Translations under genes and position numbers: made by a program
Notes under the pieces: generated by a model
The model's input: only the letters and a program-made list of their open reading frames with translations
What the model was told of the DNA's origin: nothing
Database searches by the model: none
In this document: positions 11,736 to 25,000 of the stretch, piece after piece
How positions within the stretch are numbered: the stretch's first letter is position 1
Layout: each line of letters begins with the position of its first letter
NCBI RefSeq assembly: GCF_032062135.1
Contig: NC_092859.1
Span: 67,956,025 to 68,020,024 of the forward strand
DNA from: Pyxicephalus adspersus
Taxonomy: Eukaryota > Chordata > Amphibia > Anura > Pyxicephalidae
Direction of reading: 5' to 3'
Length of the DNA: 64,000 bases

Positions 11736-13601
11736 ATACTGTATTAACTGTATACCAGTAAATAGTATACTGTCATTGTGTGGTCCTCATGATCATGAAG
11801 TGCTGTACAGGTGCAACACAAAGATCCTAACTAACATTCAATAGAACAGAAAATTCTTGAAATAAGCAGTCTGGCACTGCAGCTGTGTTTTACATAATTG
11901 TTCACTGAGAAGGATATAAGTTCCGTGCTGTGCTGTGAAAACCTTTGTAGAAAATTGCAGGATTCAGCATACATGAAATGGATACTGTTATATACACAAG
12001 GAAACTGATAAAAAATGTTTTTTTAGTTAGTCAGAATTCAAACAAAGCAGCTAGCTGCTCTCATTTATTAAAGGTGTAAGCACTTATCTCTAGGGGTAGT
12101 GAGGGTTGGGGAGTTATTGATAAAAGGACCCTTTAATGATTAAGTTTACATGTACAACTTGCTATATTAGCATGAAAAAATAGTCCCAGAGGAAAAACAG
12201 ACTTCTGTAAAAAATATTACAGAAGCATGCAATAAACGTTGCAATCACTGAGCTTCTAATTAGGATTTTGCCCATTGTAACTGTGTTCTGCAATAAGCAA
12301 ATATGTGGTATTTTAAATCTAAGTTATGTATTGCAAACAACATTATTAGGGCCATTCCTCAATAAACTGATATCTGGAGTCTAGCTTGCTGCCAGTTCAT
12401 TGATGTCTTTCAGCACACTGTTGAGCTTTTGGTGCTGGTATATTTCTTTGAAGGTTTCTTTTCTTTCTGCTGCATTTTTTCAAGGCATAAACTAGTGCAT
12501 AGACTAAAGTGCTATTTCAAACTCACATAAGCTACAGCTTTCTTTCACAGGTTCAACTGTTGTCCTAACCTCTCTTTTTCAAGTGAACCATTTTTTGCAT
12601 GCATCCGCACACAGCTGTGGCTACAGCAGATTGCTGGTAGCTTTTGGCCACAGAGTTGTTCTTTGAAGATTTGCCCAGTGACCGCAGCCGTAAACCTTTG
12701 CAAATTTGGTTATCCATGGTGCAGTTTACTGTGTGCCCAGGAGCTGCCAACTGCCCGGTTTCACAACATGGCAGTAAAAGGTCCCTAAGGTAGGTTAATT
12801 AAAAACAGAAAAACAATTTTTAATACACCGACCCTTAGAGTTTGAATTTTCTTCCTAGCTTCCCTACTATGCCTTAAGATATATAGGTAAAAATACCAGA
12901 CCCACTCTCCAGTTTTTTTTTTGTAACATTTATGTTGCTCTATGTATATTTATGTCAACTTTAGCTAGTTTTACTAACATGCTAGTAACAATTTACTGAC
13001 AAAATAGAGGCTATACACTTAGCAAAGTGCATGTTTGCTGAGATTTCTAAATAAATGAAGCTGTGTTCAGTACAAATCATGTGCTAGCAAAAATACCATT
13101 GTTTTAATTCCGCATATGATTGGGTATAGTTTCACCCTATATACTATCATTTATTTTACAGTGAAAAATGAATATTTTTTAATGAATAGTCTTTAACAAA
13201 ATAAATCAAGCCATTTGTATATTTTTAAGCATTGAATATACATATAAGCACAATACAATGTAAAATAATGCATTGCAAAAATAATCAAGAGCATCAACAT
13301 CATACTGGAGCTTCAAAAAGCTACATACCTATATCATCAGCTGTAATAATAATTGCAAGTAAAAATACTTATTTCATCTACATAAATCACTAAGCTTCAT
13401 CACTGGTTAATCAATAAAAAAGGGTTGAATTGCTTTAATGCCATTCAATGTTTTGACAGACTGGTTATTTTTAAATATATCATTGCTAAATATTTCTATT
13501 GCTTAACTGCTTGTTTAAATATATGACAATGTTGTAAATTTATAGGTTTTAAACATGTATACATGGACACATGATACATTTTCCTTTTCTTTATTAAAGA
13601 A

Positions 13602-13606
<5 letters not shown>
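11736..13606. other. No gene recognised
   Basis: AT-rich DNA without clear repeats. The minus-strand ORF at 12565-12750 (61 codons) has no recognisable domain. Confidence 0.4.

Positions 13607-13649
<43 letters not shown>
13607..13649. repeat. (AT)n microsatellite
   Basis: An uninterrupted TA dinucleotide run of about 43 bp. Confidence 0.95.
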
Positions 13650-13653
<4 letters not shown>

Positions 13654-16600
13654 TAAATGCATCAAAAAGTGACATGTTGTGCAAGCCAATGGTAAATATG
13701 CTCCCTGTCATTAGTGTATTTTCCCTAAGCCCTTCACTTCTTGAACCTGTCATATTTTTAATCTATATCTCCCTCGGGTAAAATTAAGAATTAAATGCAA
13801 GTTAAATGAAATTATTTTGCAAGTTTTATTTCCTTTGATAGCAGCAATGAATTGAAACATCAGCTATGATAAGCAAACAGTCTTTACTAATATATTTCAT
13901 TTAAGTGAGGCTGATTCAGTATTAATGCTGCACAAATTGGTTGCCTGTGGGTATGTAGAAATAGTACACACTGTGAATTTAATCAGGAGGCACAACACAC
14001 TGTTTAAATGAGCTCCATAAAACTGGTTTGCTTGAAATGCTTTTCATTATTGCAAATTAATTTACTGTTTGCTCAAACATGATACACCTTCCAATCTAAA
14101 CATAATCTAGATTTAGTCCAATAAAGAATCATAGCCCTGTATTTATTTTGTTCTGTTTACATCTATCACTTGGATGTAGCAGTCAATATACCAAGTAGAC
14201 TGAATTCTTTTTGCTCAAGGATGCAGAGAGTGTACAACACTGTGTTGTCCCTTTTTTTTATAATACTGTGCTACCATTGATTTCTGCCTGCTGCATTCTA
14301 TGCTGTTTCCACTTCTTACCACTAGGAGACGCCATGCAATCAGTTTCTCTTCCCAGGACGCTAGCTAATTCTAACAATGAAACGAGATCAAGCAGAGAGA
14401 GACAACGGCACTCTCAAAGTGAAGAAGACAAGACAGCATTGTTTTAACGGGAAGGCTACTCTCATCTACTACATTCTCAGCTCTTGAGGATCAGTTAAGT
14501 CTCCTAGATCCATGTAAGTGATCAATGCTTTCTGCTGCAGACTAGCTTGTATCCCTTTTTATCAATACAAGTACATTTTTATGTATACTCCAAATGAATG
14601 TGTTCTGTAGATTTGCAATTTATATGTGTAAATCTGTTGTTAAATTTTAATTTAACCTGTTTAGTTTGAGAATGTCATTTCTTTATTTTCATGTTGTAGA
14701 TCAGGTTATGTAAAGCTTTGTGGCTGTACAGGTAAATGTCATATTGTATGAAGAAGCCAGCATTGCACAAATTGTATTGCAGTTGCATGTGTTTTGATAG
14801 AGCCACATGTATCTTTTTAGGAAGACCTGACAGATGCACAGAACCTACTGGATGCTAAAGGTGTGCAACTTTGACTGGTGAGTGTGCACAGGTGATGGAA
14901 CATAAGGCCATGGTGGTTTAGAAGAATGGACCAAACCAAAAAAGAAGCATTGTTCTTAAGGTGTCTTTAGATTGTTTCAAGATCACACCAATGCCATTTT
15001 TTAGTGTAAACATGCAGAGTGGTGAAAGTCCATCAGAAAAAACTGGAGGGCAACAGCCAGGTATTTTATATCTGGATCCATCATTCATATATACAAGAAA
15101 AACCTTCAGGGATCCAAATATCTGAATACAAAACATGATACCAAGATAAGTCATTGGCAGTACCCTCAACCTTTGTTAAAACTTCATAAAAACTGAGGAC
15201 TCTGGATATCTTCCAGCAAACCAAGAACAATTACTTTAGGTGCCACAATGATGTTCTGTGGCTCCTTGACCTAACCTCATTCATATGCTCTGGTGCATAC
15301 TCTCGAGGACTCTGATCCAACTACACACCTCCACGTCAAAACCTTCATCAGAGTTTGGAATGCCTAGTACACTATCACTGCTGGTTTGAGGATATTGCCA
15401 GAGGCATGATAGATCTAGTAAGCTAACAACCTGCCATTGGCAGGAAGAAGTTTTAATTGTGGCCATTTAATTTAGAAGAAAGTACCAGAGCTGGAAACAA
15501 ATGTGTTGTCTTTTTTTCCATGGATCTTCAAAAACACAAGAAATGTGTATAAAAAAAGAAGTGGTTTGCAGCTCTATTTCTAAATGACAAGCGTGAAGAA
15601 TGTAAAAGTACAGCTAAACACCAACAAAGGTCGAGTCTGAAAAGCTATATTCAATACAATAGATGCAAAGACAATGCAAGAGCTACCTTTGCCTTCAGAA
15701 GGGATCAAGCTTTAGCTATTCCAGGTACAGTATTGTCATTTCTCGTCTGTGATATGTACATGGGGTTGGTTGTAATTATCTAAGTCATCCACTAAGCAGT
15801 GCAAAGTATGGCTTTAAAAGGCATTTGCAGACTGTAAAGCGAAATGTAATAAATAAATAATGCTGTGACATTTATTCTGTGTGATACATTTAGGGCTGCC
15901 TCATGCAGCCTACATTGCCCTAGTTATGCAGCCTGTAATAATGCAGCACTGGATGTGCTCTTTTAATGGTTGAATAAAAATCGAGCTGTATGGGAGAATA
16001 TAATAAGGATATTTCAGAGCTTAATTAACAATCCACAAATAAACAGACCGTACTGCATATTTATAGTGGCTGTTCTGCTGACACAGAAACTTAGCAAGCT
16101 AAAGTTAAGGGGCTAATTATATTAGTAAATATGGATAAATGGCTGGATTTTGAATAGATTTACAAAAATGTATTTATTTTTGCACTGGCATATATACCTA
16201 TATGCATATACCTATTTTCCCTACAGAATATTTGCCAGTGTCAAGTTTTTTTCAGAAAACCTGTTAAAAGCATCGGGGTACCAATTAGCTGTAATACAAC
16301 CTGTTATAATAAATAATGTTGAATGTTAGGAAACTATTTAGCCAATAGTTTGCTAAAGTAATAGTTGAATCTGCAGGTTTCTGCTGCGTGTGTGGAACGT
16401 TTAGTAAAGGTGCCGACCAAAGAATGTATGCTGGGTCCCTTTAGGTCACCTGTTGAAAATAAAAGGTGCTAGGCATTCCACCTGTAATCAAAGTTGCAGG
16501 TAAAGTTATATCTGCAGGCTTTTTTTGTTGGATAAGTCCCCTATGGTAATACTTGTTATGTATATATGATTTATATCTCTTGCCTATAGTTAAATTGTTC

Positions 16601-17000
16601 AGCTACCTTATATGCGAAACTAAAGATCTGGTGGTGTATGTATAATACAAATTAATACAAAATAAACTATTGCATCTATTTTACAGTAACTGCAATTTCA
16701 TATGTGGGCACACAATTAAATCTAAAACATATTAAATCATGCAACGCATTTGCATAGATCTGTTTTAAAGACTAGATAAGTTCTGCGGGTGTCTGATGTC
16801 TCTTTCCTGCCAGTTCTATTTTTCTCTGCAATTTTAATCATTATAAAAACCAAAGCCTAATAGAAAGGGCCATATTTACCACTAAATATTACAATTTGTT
16901 CACAGCAAGGCAAGAAATCAATAGGCAATTTTCAGACCTTCTATAATGAGCAACTATCAGGTTGCATCAATTTCAATAGAGTTGGTTTTCTAAACCTTGC
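13650..17000. other. Single-copy-looking DNA, possible conserved non-coding segments
   Basis: No gene was recognised. Two subregions (about 13780-14110 and 15840-16300) look like single-copy non-repetitive sequence with balanced composition and homeodomain-type AT cores such as GCAAATTAATTTA and GCTTAATTAAC. They are candidates for conserved regulatory DNA upstream of DRD1, but this is inference without alignment. A block at 14300-14520 ends in a donor-like CCATGTAAGTG. ORFs at 14918-15169 and 15281-15466 (minus) are not recognised. Confidence 0.3.
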
Positions 17001-20000
17001 AATGTTTGAATTATATTATGAGTGCCATTCAGTTATTCAGCTACAGGATGCTACAGTGCTGCAATGGAATGCTGCATAATAAATCATCACAGAGATTGTA
17101 GATTTAATTTAAATTATAAGGGACACCATACGGCAGTGATAGAAAGAGTAGGAAGATTGTAAAGGGCCTTGTGAATAAATGAATTCTGTGTATACATAGA
17201 GCCATCTTTCAGTATTTGTGCTCTTAAGTGCTCGAATGACTCAAGTGTTATATAACTACGAGCTCCAGATACAGACTTGGTATTTAACGACTTCAAAACC
17301 AAATGTTAACTGTACACAAGACAGCTGTGGTTTATACAATGATACATGACTATGATAAAACTCCCTATTTTATTAGCATTCAGCGTAGCTCAATTAGAAG
17401 AGGATGGCATGTAAAAGTAGACTAAAACCCCTATTTTTTTAATAACCTAAACAGTCGTCTGTTTTGCGTGTAACATTTCTCAAATAGGTCCACGTGAGGA
17501 CAGGAAAAACAACTATATCAGATACTGTGGAGGTCAGGCAGGTGTTGGCAGGTCGGAATATCCTACATGATAGCGACAGTGGTGAAAACCCTGCACCTTA
17601 AAAAAGATTTTCATTGTGTTTATATTGGTTCAACAAGTTTTGGTGCATTTGTGTTATCATAATAGAGCATAAAAATATTTCATAGAGGAGGAAAAGGAGA
17701 AGTTATCTTTCAGAGTGGAATTCACTTTGGAATTAACCCATAGTCAGTAACTGTCCACAAAGGCCAATTTAAGGGAAGGCTAAATAATCTTACCGGTATG
17801 TTTTTGGCATGTGAGAGGAAGTCCATGCAAACAAAAGAGAAAATACAAATTCCATGTGGATAGCATCCTGGCTGATATTTTAAATTTGGACCATAGTGCT
17901 GCATGATGAGAGTGCTAGATATAGGACAAACTAGCTACCTATCTAGTTTTTATTGTTCTGACTGTTAGACCATTCTTGTCTAAGAAGTGGAAACACCATT
18001 CTTGATGTGTAAGTGCAAAACCTGGCAACCTCTAAAATAACATTATAATAGATCTAATTTAACCAAATCATTTTGAAATAAATCAAAGGAACTTAGTCAT
18101 GCTGCATATTTGTTCTTGGTGTTTTAAACTTTGGGATTCCGCCTGTTTGGTTTTGCACCATTCTCACCATTATAGTGTGTGCTTTCTAACTGCAAGTGCA
18201 CCTTCAGATTTATCCAGGCCATAATGGTGTGTTGCCGCACATGGGTTAACATACCAATTCATCTCAATGCCCACAAAACTGTACCCAACTTTTTTTTTTA
18301 ATAAAGCCTATCATTGTGATTTGGGATCCCATTCTTAATACACAAACCAATATGCAATTCTACATGAATAGCCCTGCAACACAATGCAAAATTTGCTTTA
18401 ACATTTCATCATTGCAATGCATAGATCTAAAGGAGATCTAAAAGTCACTCTCACTGACACTGCAAGTTTTTAAAAGCCTTTCATACAACATTACTATCAC
18501 TCTCAAAAGTAAGGGGGAGGCAGTTCTCTGACCAGAGTAATCCTTGACGTAATCTTTACAGAATTACACTCGTTTGCAAAAATGCAAGGTTTTATGTTAA
18601 AGGTTTATGTTAAAGTTCTTTTGTTTTTTGTTTTTTTTTATGAAAATGCTATGAATAATACATAGTATAGTAAGTTCAATGTTACATGTATTGGTCACCT
18701 AGCAAAACCTGGCACAAAAATTACTGTAGGTAAAGACAAATCAGCAAAAAATGAACACTCAGAATAAAGTATGCAGCATCCTCTTTATTAGCAGGAGTGT
18801 CTGACCTGAGCACAAGCTTGCTGTTGGTACACACTGAAACAAGCAAAAAAGGGGTAAATGAATTTGCTTTATGATGTCATCTGACAAAAGTTTATAAAGT
18901 GATAGAAGAATAGAAATATATCACATTTTTTATGTGCAACACTGAAAGACTAGAAAATCAGACTAACATTTGCAATATAAAAAAGCTGATAAAATATATT
19001 AGAGATATGTTGGCACATTTTTTAGTTCATAGACTCCTATATATGTAAAGTTAAATATTAGCAAAGATATCTGCGTAACATGGAAGTAAGAGATGTTTGT
19101 AGCCTTTTTTAGCCTGATATAAACGATCTACTCAAAATATGAGGGAACATTTTGCCTGGCATTGGGTTTTAAATGTCCACTTCAATACTAGGGCATTTTG
19201 ATATGTATACAAAGGATACTTTGTATAAAAAATGTTTAAATTATTTCCTTAATAGTTTTAGGTAAAAAATAATCTTCCAACTTTCAAAATTGTCTGCATG
19301 TAGTTTAGTGCAATTTGTAGGGAGACATCTCTAAAATCTCAATAATAGTGTATTTTTAAATAAAAGCCTTAACAAAGTTTGTTATATCTTTGCAAAATAG
19401 ACAGTGAGTGCCTGATATACCTCTTGATTTGCTTATATTACATAGGCATGTTATTATGAGGAATGGCGAGTTAACAGCATACTAAAGAAATGTTTTTTTT
19501 TTTAGTTTGTACAGCGAGAAGGTGCTTTATAAAATATATATATTGTGCCCTGTACAACCCATTAAATGAAATGAATTAGTTTAATATTTTATTGCATAAC
19601 AATTTTTGTAGCAGCATTATATCTTCTGCTTTGTTTTATTAACTTAATTTCCTTTAAATAATTGATTATGATGCTACATTTGTGACATCCTTCTTTGACT
19701 GGACGCCTAGGGCGTATTGCTTGATTGGCATATTGTAACTGAAAGTTTTAAAACTGTAACATTTTCAGATATCAGCAATAACATTTCTATAATAACATGA
19801 TTTTTTTTCATAGTACCTGTAACAGTGATAACATTACCCCAGTTCCAATGTTGGAAACTTAATAATGCAGCTTAGTTAAAATACTTCTTCCAGATGGACA
19901 CACATAGTTCATCTTAGAGATGATGGCATCTAAAAGCCCATTATTCATCTTTAGGAGACCCCCCTCCCTCAGCCCTGCCACCTTGCGGATCGCTCTGAAC

Positions 20001-20257
20001 TTCTTCATTCTTTTAAATAAAACAAATAAATAGTATTCTGGTTGGCCTGGTTATCCCCTTCCTCTTCAACATCAGTGGCAGAAGTTGGTGGCTCTTACCA
20101 CTGCTGTCTAATCCAGTAATACTGTAATTCCAATCTGGGGTGATGACAATGGCTTGGATATTATAGTGGTTCTTCTTTCATTGCACCCAACAGCTGAACT
20201 GAGTAGTGGGAAGCAAAATAAAAATGTGCAGCGGCACAAGTACACTATATTTTACTA

Positions 20258-20294
<37 letters not shown>

Positions 20295-21666
20295 GTCCAA
20301 ACCCTTGATATACTGCATATCTGCTTTCTCCAGAGCAGAGACTTAAAAGCAATAAAAAAGACAAAAAAAACTAACATTCATTGAACATAAAATAATGCCT
20401 TTCTGTTTTTGTCCTAGTTGCATGTTAATCCTAACTTCCTTTGAAATTTAACACACAATCTTTTGTCATTCTTTGTATCGAAAAATAATTGTACTAACCT
20501 ATTTTTATTAGTAAGTTTTCAGCAGGGCTACATAAAATCAAGGATATGACTAACGTGAATTTATGACTAAATAAAAAGAAAAATATAAAGAGCTTAGCAA
20601 TATACAGCAAAAAAACAACGTCCAGCACCACTGATCAAAATGATTTAACAAGGTTTTTAAACAGAACATATATCACTAGGTTTCCAGCTTCCTGATGTCT
20701 GTTCCATATCCACATGCTTTACAGTGAATTTGCTGAGATCAAATATTATGGTGCTTTATCGCAATAATATATTGTTACACAACACAAATGAGCCTTTGAA
20801 CTGAATGTGGTACATGATAAGGAGATAGAAAAACCATTTCTCATAAGGGAAGAAAAACCCTTTCTCATAGAGGGAGAAAGCTGCAAAGTAAAAGGGTAGA
20901 GAGAGAAAAGCATGTGAGCAGAGACCCTCATTGCAGCATACAAGGTATCCTATTTGGTAGCCAATTTGAAGGCTTATTTATGCTAAAATTCTGAACAAGT
21001 GCCATGTAGAACCTCCTAAACATAAACATCATACATAATAAGTCATTCACTTCAGAATGTGCACAAACACCACAATATTATTATAGAAACATTACAAGCA
21101 TTTATATGAGACAATAGTTCTGGGTATCTTGGAACAAATGATGAACTCACGATAAGAGGTTTGACAGCAACAAAGAAACTATCCCTATGTTCATCAATAA
21201 GACTTTCCAAGGACCCAGATTTTTTCTTATAAAATTTTCTAGTAGTGAACTTGTGTTATAAAAGTACCTTTACATAGTGTACAGTTAATAACAATTAGAA
21301 AACATATAAAAATATATTTTCTTTATTAATATTAAAATTAGTTATGTAGACTTGTTTTAGTGCTGTAAGAAATAGGAATAGTGAGCTTAAAGCGTTGATG
21401 TTTTCATCAAGCTGATAAAGCAGGAATGAGTAAAAATACTAGGGTGCTAATGGATACTACCTATAGAGATTAGGTAGGAATATGGCTAATCTACACATAC
21501 CAGTCAGATGAAATTGGCATTGTGGAAGGGTTTATATATTCCTAAACTCTACTTATGCCCCCCCCCAAAAAAAAACAGAAATATCATACAATGTGTTCTA
21601 TAAGAGTCTTATAGCTCTGAACTCAAAACTTCAACAGAATAGCAGAAACCAAAAAGATATTATTAA
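17001..21666. other. AT-rich stretch, no gene recognised
   Basis: Nothing beyond simple repeats, including a TA run at 20264-20292. Short ORFs (17114-17302, 17722-17904, 20746-20943, all minus) look like chance readings. Confidence 0.4.
20264..20292. repeat. (AT)n microsatellite
   Basis: A TA dinucleotide run of about 29 bp. Confidence 0.95.
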
Positions 21667-21725
21667 TATAATTATTATCAATAAACAGGATTTTATAGCG
21701 CCAACATATTATGCAGCGCTGATCA
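21667..21725 (-). mobile_element. L2-like LINE/SINE tail fragment
   Basis: This carries the GCGCCAACATATTATGCAGC box preceded by an ATTATTATC tail, the same tail as at 1735-1830. Only the last 60 bp or so remain. Confidence 0.65.
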
Positions 21726-21914
21726 TACTAATACCATTTATACCGTTTAAGGTGACCTAGATAGCTGATACATGTATATAATGTAATAATCCATAACAGC
21801 TGGATAGCCACAAGCTTTAACTTGGAAACACATCTTTTTTTGGCATTACTACCTGCTGATGCATTTTTTTTATAAAGAGCTCTCAGTAGGTACCTTGTTT
21901 TTTGCAGCTTTCTT

Positions 21915-22040
21915 TTTAATTAATTATTATTATTAAACAGGATTTATATAGCACCAACATATTACGCAGCACTGTACATTAAATAGGGGCTGCAAATGAC
22001 AGACTAATAGAGACGGTGATACAGGAGGAGAGGATATTTA
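21915..22040 (-). mobile_element. L2-like LINE/SINE tail fragment
   Basis: This has an ATTATTATTATT tail, then AGGATTTATATAGCACCAAC, GTACATTAAATAGGGGCTGC and a CAGGAGGAGAGGA end, colinear with 1738-1840. It is a second copy 190 bp from the fragment at 21667. Confidence 0.7.
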
Positions 22041-25000
22041 AAGAACACAATTCATTATCAGTACAAAAACAATAGCACTTGTTCATGATAAACATTACTT
22101 TAAGAAACTAAGGCCATATTAATAAACCAGTAAATCAAACATTTACCACCCAGTAATTTAAAACATGTGTTGCAAAAAGATTTGTTTGCAGTGAATGCCA
22201 TGTTCACTAATCTAAAATATGTCTCTAAATGTTGTCTGGTAATATTTTACATATACTGACATATATTAAATCGTTATATAAACCGTTTTTTTTATTTCCT
22301 AAAGCTTCCCACAGTTTTGACATGGCTTTTGTTTGTAAACCAGACTACAGTTGCTCTTTAGAGACTGCTCATTTTTGACTTCTGTCCAGACTTTTAGGGG
22401 AGAAAAACAACTATAAACAGTAAGAAAATATGTCACAACCTATGAGGGTTATTCTTTTGGCTGACCTAGAGCTGAGGTTTAGCCCTAGTTTGACTGCCAA
22501 AAGTCCTTTTGTCATATCTGCATTTTCTTGTCAGTGTCCCCCATGGGATCTATCAAAATGTCCAAGCTATAAATAGAATATAGGATTGTCCCACAATTGA
22601 AGTGCCAATAAAATGTACATTTTACTTATGATGACAGATCCCCAGTGTCCCGTACTTTTTTTCTCTGTATATGTAGAAATGTATTAACAATGTCCTAAAG
22701 TTTTTTTTATTTAACTAACAAAACAGAACACATTTTGTGCCTGTTCAGTAGATGTATGCAATATTTTAGAATTGGTAGTTATAAGTCTGATATTTGTTTT
22801 AATAAGCCATTATTATTTGCTTGTAATTTTCTAGATTTAAAGTGTGCCTCTGCCTAGAATCTAGACCAATGTTTCTCAAACAATGTTTTTAAACAAGTCT
22901 TCGGTGACCTTTCTACGAACTTTTGATGTAATTATTCCTTTATTCCTAAATAACCCTTAAAGAGCACAGCAAACAATCAGTTTTAGACAGTTTCTAACAG
23001 ATAGGAAATGCCTGCTGGTAGCTTACTGGTAATCAACATATCTTAAAATATTTAACACAGAAGAACCTTTAAAATAACCTTTCGGTCTCAGGGAATCCCT
23101 GCTAATAATAAACATATCTACAGCAAATAATGCATTAGTGTTATGGTCAGTAAAAAAAAAAATATTCATAGATTTGTGGTCAGTGGGAAGAACCCCCCCC
23201 CCTTTATAGGTAGGCAAAAATATGACAAGTGTCAGTGGTTAAATATTTAAGTGACATAAATTGCTATTTGCTCAGGAGACCTCACCACCTATGGAGAAAC
23301 ATGGCTACATTAACCTGCTAATATTCTGTTCTGATACAAAATCTTTCTGCTTGTGTTGTGAATTTTTGAATTTAATTTCTTCACAGCACTTATAGCTTCA
23401 CAGATGAATGAGAGCTCATTTTTAGTGCATGTTGGGAATATTTAAATAGTAGTAGTATTATCTGGGCACATGTTCACACTATTTTCACTTTAAATATGAA
23501 AAGAGAAAAATCTAGAAGATTGCTTTATTTGAAAATCTTATTTAATAAATTTCTTTTATGTCTGATATTGGCCTATATTCAGAATGCTCATACTGTATTA
23601 TTGTTTTATATAAATCTAGCTGCACCATCTTACATAGAATAAACTAAAACATGAAGCCTGGTAAATAGCAGCAAGTAACCTATTAGATGTTATAGAAAAC
23701 ACAAATTACTATCCTTGTACATTATTTTGTAATCCTGTCTGGAAATAAATCAAGGGGAAAGTAGATATATATAATTTAAATTACAAATGCTAAACCTAAT
23801 TGAAGTTGTGTTTTGACATTTAGCCTTCTTTGTATCGAAATTGCACTATCCTTGACCTTGTACTGGTTTCTTGACATAAAAAAATTGGCAGGGAAGGACT
23901 GATTGCTATAACACTATATTTTGTTTCTGCAGCAACTGCAGTGTTTTAGGAAGCTCAAGAATGGCTTTACATATGTTGGTATGGCAGTCAGGGCATTTTT
24001 TATAATATAGGCACATTGAAGGATCATGCAGTTGCAGGAAAAAACCTGTTGATTTACTTTCTCCTTAATTTACTATTAAAGGCTGTCAATACATGGTATT
24101 TTGTTTACTGCTTTGTAGTATGGTAATAAAAGGTGTGAGCCAATAGTGGTCTGTCCAATAGTAACTTTATTTACTGCACCCTTCCCCTCTTATCCTCAAC
24201 CTAAAGTGCAGTTGTTCTGTAGTCTAAAACTGGGATAAAAACTGGTAGTTGTTTAAGGTTTTTTTTAGATAACACAATGTGAGATAACAAGAAGCAGGTC
24301 ATTCTGGCAGGATAAAACAATTCATTGCACTTACAGATATACGAAAATACTTTCCATAATTATTTTGTATTTGTAGTGTCATGGAATACCTAATAATAAA
24401 TGTCCCTTGTTTTGCTTAGGGTGGGTAGTAGAACCCTTGTTATATGTGTTTAAATTGAAAAAAAAAAGTTGGTGAATCTGCCATAGCCCCTAAAATAGGT
24501 CTTGTAATGCTGACTTCTAGGTGAGAGCTTTGCAAGATTTTCATTAAAGTTTTAAGTTTAAGGCCTGACACCGGCCTTGTCACATATAGTGATTGGGTTT
24601 TACAACCAGGATAACTAAACAGTCTTTGTGCTTTCCACAGAGAGAAACAGCAGGCAGACAGAGGCAGTAGGCTTTAGTTGTTTAAGTGAAAGGTAAACTG
24701 TTAAAAAAAATATTTAAAAGCAGTTACATTTGAACTATAGCTAAAAATAAAAATTGTAGTTAGGTCTTTTTTTGCAGAAGGGACAGGTGGTGTCCCTTTT
24801 GCAATAAAATTAACATAACTGCGTGATCACAATTTTTTCAATGCACTCACCTGTCTCCATTCCCTTGTGGGTGACACCATCCTTTTCCTTTTGCGTTTGC
24901 TGATCTTTCTTGGCTGTGCCAGGATGATGTAACTCCTATGCATGTATGCAGGGGTTTATTCCACTCGATTCCCCTGGGGATATCATACGTTGAGCTGCTT

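Noticed and set aside
13607..13649. AT microsatellite as a possible origin or regulatory site
   Set aside because: A plain dinucleotide run, common in vertebrate genomes and repeated at 20264 and 37648.
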